NCBI GenBank assembly: GCA_005281725.1
Contig: SSBO01000009.1
Location: 4,476,163 to 4,540,162, forward strand
Direction of reading: 5' to 3'
DNA: 64,000 nucleotides
Source: Wuchereria bancrofti
Lineage: Eukaryota; Nematoda; Chromadorea; Rhabditida; Onchocercidae
Part shown: in pieces, positions 60,344 through 64,000 of the stretch
Layout of the letters: every line of letters begins with the position of its first letter
Position numbering within the stretch: the first letter of the stretch is position 1
The notes under the pieces: model-generated
Databases searched by the model: none
Seen by the model: the letters and a program-made list of their open reading frames with translations, nothing else
What the model was told of the DNA's origin: nothing
Made by a program: the position numbers and the translations under genes

Positions 60344-62409
60344 TTTATTGTGTACTCTAATTACTGCAAGTTAGTTTATGGCAGTGATCAAATCTGGATG
60401 AGAAAAGACTGTATTTGTAAATATTGTTATGCCGAATAACAGTAAAAACAGAACTACACAAATCATTATAAATGATTATGTAACTACCATATCGATAGGT
60501 TTTTATCGGTTTTTAAAAATCATAAATTGAACAAATTGGTAATCGGAAAGTTTTCGAAAATTAATTGTTGAATAGGATTTATAAAATCCGGGAAATTTCG
60601 CTCGAAATTTTATGAGCAACTATTATTGTATTATTTTTACACAAAGGTTTATTTGAGAAATTGCTTTCACCAAAAGTTATCCTTAAAAATTCGTAATCAA
60701 TCAGTTTTTCGAAATGACTGCACTAAATTGGTGATACTTTTATTTTATCTTCTTTAACGCAAATAAATTGTTTTTTTTTTTCGAAAATATTTTACAAGAA
60801 TGATTTGGGAGAGAAAATCTCTTCGACAAAATTTACATCTTTCCGACAACTGCTTGAAATTTTTATCATGCCACAAATGAAGAACCTATTTACATAGATA
60901 ATTAAGAAGATTGAAAAGTCACAAGTTCAATTTTATCGGGAATGACGAGCCTAACTAATAAAATGTAGCTTTTTGACATTGGCAGTGATTTCATAATTCA
61001 CTTCAAATCTTAGATTTAAATATTTCTTTTCACTCCGTTACTCATTAATTCAATTATCTCAAGTGTTCTGTGATATCTCTTTTATTATGTATACGTTCCT
61101 TCTCTTTTATTTTAGTAATAATTATTTCTGCTAATTTTTTATTTCTGCTAACATTGTATGTAGTTATCTCTGTTCGGAAGATAGAAAAGATTTAGAATTG
61201 ATCGCACCAACTGCTTACATAAAGAAATTTTAAGAAACTAATTTTATTTGTGATCAGTGAGTGAACAGTGGCAGTACTGACAATTTCCTTTCGATCATGC
61301 GATATTTGACTTTCCATCATTATTGTCTAAATGTGAATTAATGGATTTTAGAGAATGTCAATCTTCGTGTTAATTTCTTAACATCTGCAAATCAAAGTTA
61401 AATAACAAAAATTTCAGAAGAAAATATTAATAATAGAAAAGCTGCTAATTCATTTGTGAATTTTGAAAATGTTTTTTGCTCGTAAATGAATAAATGCAGT
61501 CGCTGAAAATGTTTGTCTATTGCACTGTTCCAGACGGAAGCTAAAAAATGGCTAAAATTTTGAAAAATTTTCAATAATTTGAAAGAGTCTTTATGTGATT
61601 ATTTGCTAATTCATTTTTGAATTTCTTACTCATACATAAACAAATGCAGCCTCTGAATGCCCTGAAAATTTGTCGCTGAAAACAAAATTTAAAAAATAAC
61701 AAAAGTCTTTGAATAAAAGACTACGTACTGAAAGATTTGCCAATTTCAGTTTTCTGTTCAGCTATATATGAATAATCCAACTTTTTGTTTCCAGAAATAT
61801 TGTGAAGACTCTTATTCAGTCACACATATATCATTTAACTGATGTTAATTAATGTTGCAAAAATTAAAAAATAGTTTCTGAAAAAAATTCTAATAAAGAA
61901 TTTAGTTTCAATTTTGGAAAAAAAAATGTTATTGGGTGATGCGAACTTAAATGGTAAGTTCAAAGCATATAACAAATTTGCTTGTGCATTAAAATTATTC
62001 TTTCATATTTCCAAAATAATTAAATTAATAAAGCAATTTTTTCCAGTCAACACTTCTCTGATCAAATTAATTTCTGATATTTTAGCCAACCCTTCAGTTT
62101 TTTGGAAGTTTTTAGAATCATTTTTTTGAAATTTTGAGAAATAAGATAGGTTGATTCATAAGCAGAAATATAAATGAATAGAGGAAAGAGCGCTTATTAT
62201 CAAAGATTCTTATTTCATTGATTGCCTAAGGAATAAAATTCAGTTCTTTTATATTTAAAAAATTTGCTGAAAACATAACTGAAGATAAATGATGTCCCAA
62301 GCGTTGGCAATTTTTGCATTTAAGTATCTCATGTAATGCGGAAATTTAATTTATCAGCGAAATAAAAATTTTGCTGTCCCATTAAATTATTATTATTTCA
62401 GCACATATA
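60344..62409. other. 2 kb AT-rich gap before the DUF229-type gene
   Basis: No gene or RNA seen. A TATTATTTCAG acceptor ends at 62401, 8 nt before the next ATG, and is a candidate trans-splice site. Confidence 0.45.
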
Positions 62410-64000
62410 ATGAATTTAAAAGCAACAAAATTCCTTATCATATTTACATTTCTCATTGGCACATTTTTTGTGCTATTTAATTTCTATATATTTGCTACTG
62501 ATTCTAATTTAATTGTACGACAGTCATTTGTTTCGTTTCGCCAAAATGTTTTATTTACTACCTTCGCAGGTTTTATGTGGTTTTATATTTTCTATTCAAT
62601 GATTATTACCAAAAAAATCAATTATATAATATAAATATTAACATAGGTTTTAGACAGCCATATTGAAATATTAACAACAAATTAAGGCATAATACTTTGA
62701 GGAAAAGGGAATTGATAGCAAAATTTTCAGGATAGAATAGAGTTATGCAATCAAATGCAATAATATTTAAGATTAGAAATATTTGTTCATTGCGTCAATT
62801 TCATTTGGCTTTGTAGGCATAACATTTCGAAAAGAAAGTGCTAAAAAATGTCGTCTCATGAACTTAGATCCTTGGAATCCTGAAATACTACCTTATTTGC
62901 ACCCGGACCGGGACCCGTTAAAAGGATGTAATGTAACTCGTGTTATGCATACAGAATTAAAAAATGGCTCAATTCGAATGCTTGATAACACGTACGTTTA
63001 GAAAATTCTTAAATAATTGAACCCTTTATTATTCTATCAATAACTTCTGCCTTATGAATTAGTCGGGTTTTAGGTATGATTTAACTCAAGCAGAAAATAA
63101 AATATGTATAAAATATACGTGAAAAACACGCATGCAGGCAGATATGGATGAATAGAAATCTAAAAATACATTCAATATATTTGTCACACAAAGTACTTAC
63201 TTATGTCTCAAAAAAAACCACAAATTTAAGTTTGCTCATTTACTAAATCACAGCTTAGGACGTCGAAATGTGAGTATCGATGCCTTTATAAAGACGGCGA
63301 GGCGAATTTTAAAAGCGGTAAATGGACAGAAATGGAGAAAAATGCAATATATTATGAAAGTTGTGATTTTGTCGAAACACACTGTACAGACGGAAATACG
63401 ACCACGTTTCGTTATATTCATGCTCAGGTTGTTTTCAAGTTTGACCGGAAATTCCAGTTTGTTTGATTGGTGATAGTTGGTTGGCTAATGCAAACGCTAG
63501 TCGGAATAAACTTTACTGATCGATGTTAATTAAATAATATCAAATTGTATCCCAGGTAGTAGTTGGTCGTAGGAGAAGTTTGATTCGGTTTGGCTATGGG
63601 TTGTCGTAGATGAGGGACTGATCGAGTGGGTAGCGAATACTGAGCGAGTTGAATTGAAATTTGTTGTCGCTATGGACTGATCCCTGATAATGAGTTTTAT
63701 TTCTTATATAGTGGCGATTGGTAATTTCTACCTCAAAGAAATTTTTTCAAGACATTTAAAATTTCTTCAACTTTTTCCGACATAAAAGGAAAAGTGAAAA
63801 TACGGCATGAGGTTGAGTAGGCTGGAAACTCGTCAATTTTAATTTTGTAATTATCAGTTTTTCACTCTGCCAATGCCAATTATTGAAAACAACGAAGTTG
63901 GCAATATCACCTGGTAGCTTTCATAAGAGTGCGTTGATGAAGTGAGATAAGTAATTTTTGTAGGTAATACGACCAACACAGAAGGTATTCCAAAAAGAGG
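62410..64000 (+). CDS. DUF229 (PF02995) family protein, 5' part (runs off the right edge)
   Basis: DUF229 proteins are large, mostly invertebrate proteins with an alkaline-phosphatase/sulfatase-like fold and no firmly known substrate. Exons in phase: 62410-62569, 62817-62991, 63259-63427, 63964-64000 onward. Exon 1 gives a short cytoplasmic end and one hydrophobic anchor (FLIIFTFLIGTFFVLFNFYI), so a type II membrane or secreted topology. Exon 2 has CRLMNLDPWNPEILPYLHPD then a Cys 11 residues later, the family's N-terminal C-x-LDPW/FDP-I-Y-C pattern. Exon 3 has SKCEYRCLYKDGEANFKSGK and ESCDFVETHC, again in the family's order. Exon 4 begins VIRPTQKVFQKE. The catalytic part lies beyond the window. 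A longer alternative frame through exon 3 loses the cysteine pattern and was rejected. Family assigned from memory of the domain's cysteine spacing. Confidence 0.72.

Noticed and set aside
63270..63473. Longer open frame across DUF229 exon 3
   Set aside because: The competing frame holds the family's cysteine pattern and splices in phase on both sides; the longer one does neither.
1..64000. CRISPR arrays, rRNA genes, bacterial or viral insertions, complete transposons
   Set aside because: I read through for regular spacers, rRNA cores, transposase or reverse-transcriptase motifs and terminal repeats and saw none.

Overview
This window is nuclear DNA from a nematode, most likely a filarial or other spirurid parasite. 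It is AT-rich. Every protein gene is split into many short exons, and most introns run from about 100 to 700 bp with nematode-type acceptors (TTTTCAG, TTTTTAG). Many start codons sit 0-25 nt behind such an acceptor, as expected for spliced-leader trans-splicing. The gene set is also nematode-like: a MYO-3-type muscle myosin, an SPD-2-type centrosome protein and a nematode-like U6 snRNA. No bacterial, viral or CRISPR features were seen.

Layout. 1-1150 (minus): 5' part of ALG12. 1769-8222 (minus): a 22-exon valyl-tRNA synthetase with a mitochondrial-type presequence. 9065-11623 (minus): mitochondrial phenylalanyl-tRNA synthetase. These three lie head to tail and could be an operon. 12235-12338 (plus): U6 snRNA. 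12807-18501 (plus): SPD-2/CEP192-like protein. 21019-27383 (plus): RBM19/MRD1/RBD-1 ribosome-biogenesis protein with six RRMs. 32956-46518 (plus): 39-exon MYO-3-like myosin heavy chain, 1965 residues. 48392-51238 (plus): an unrecognised Ser/Thr-rich membrane protein with two possible 3' ends. 53396-55842 (plus): a short bestrophin. 60011-60343 (minus): a tiny two-exon gene. 62410-64000 (plus): 5' part of a DUF229-type protein running off the window.

I rebuilt the exon chains by hand, requiring splice dinucleotides and matching phase. The totals close in frame: VARS 996 aa, FARS2 438 aa, SPD-2 805 aa, RBD-1 about 889 aa, myosin 1965 aa, bestrophin 345 aa.

Most unusual points: (1) intron 5 of the valyl-tRNA synthetase gene is largely an inverted, decayed copy of the gene's own exon 8 to exon 9 region, so the pre-mRNA could fold into a long hairpin; (2) a 31-bp piece of exon 7 is repeated in the intron just upstream of it; (3) at least two, probably three, introns use GC-AG splice sites; (4) the Ser/Thr-rich gene can be read with either a membrane or a cysteine-rich end, all of its introns being in the same phase; (5) a 62-residue gene lies in an otherwise gene-poor 6.5 kb stretch.
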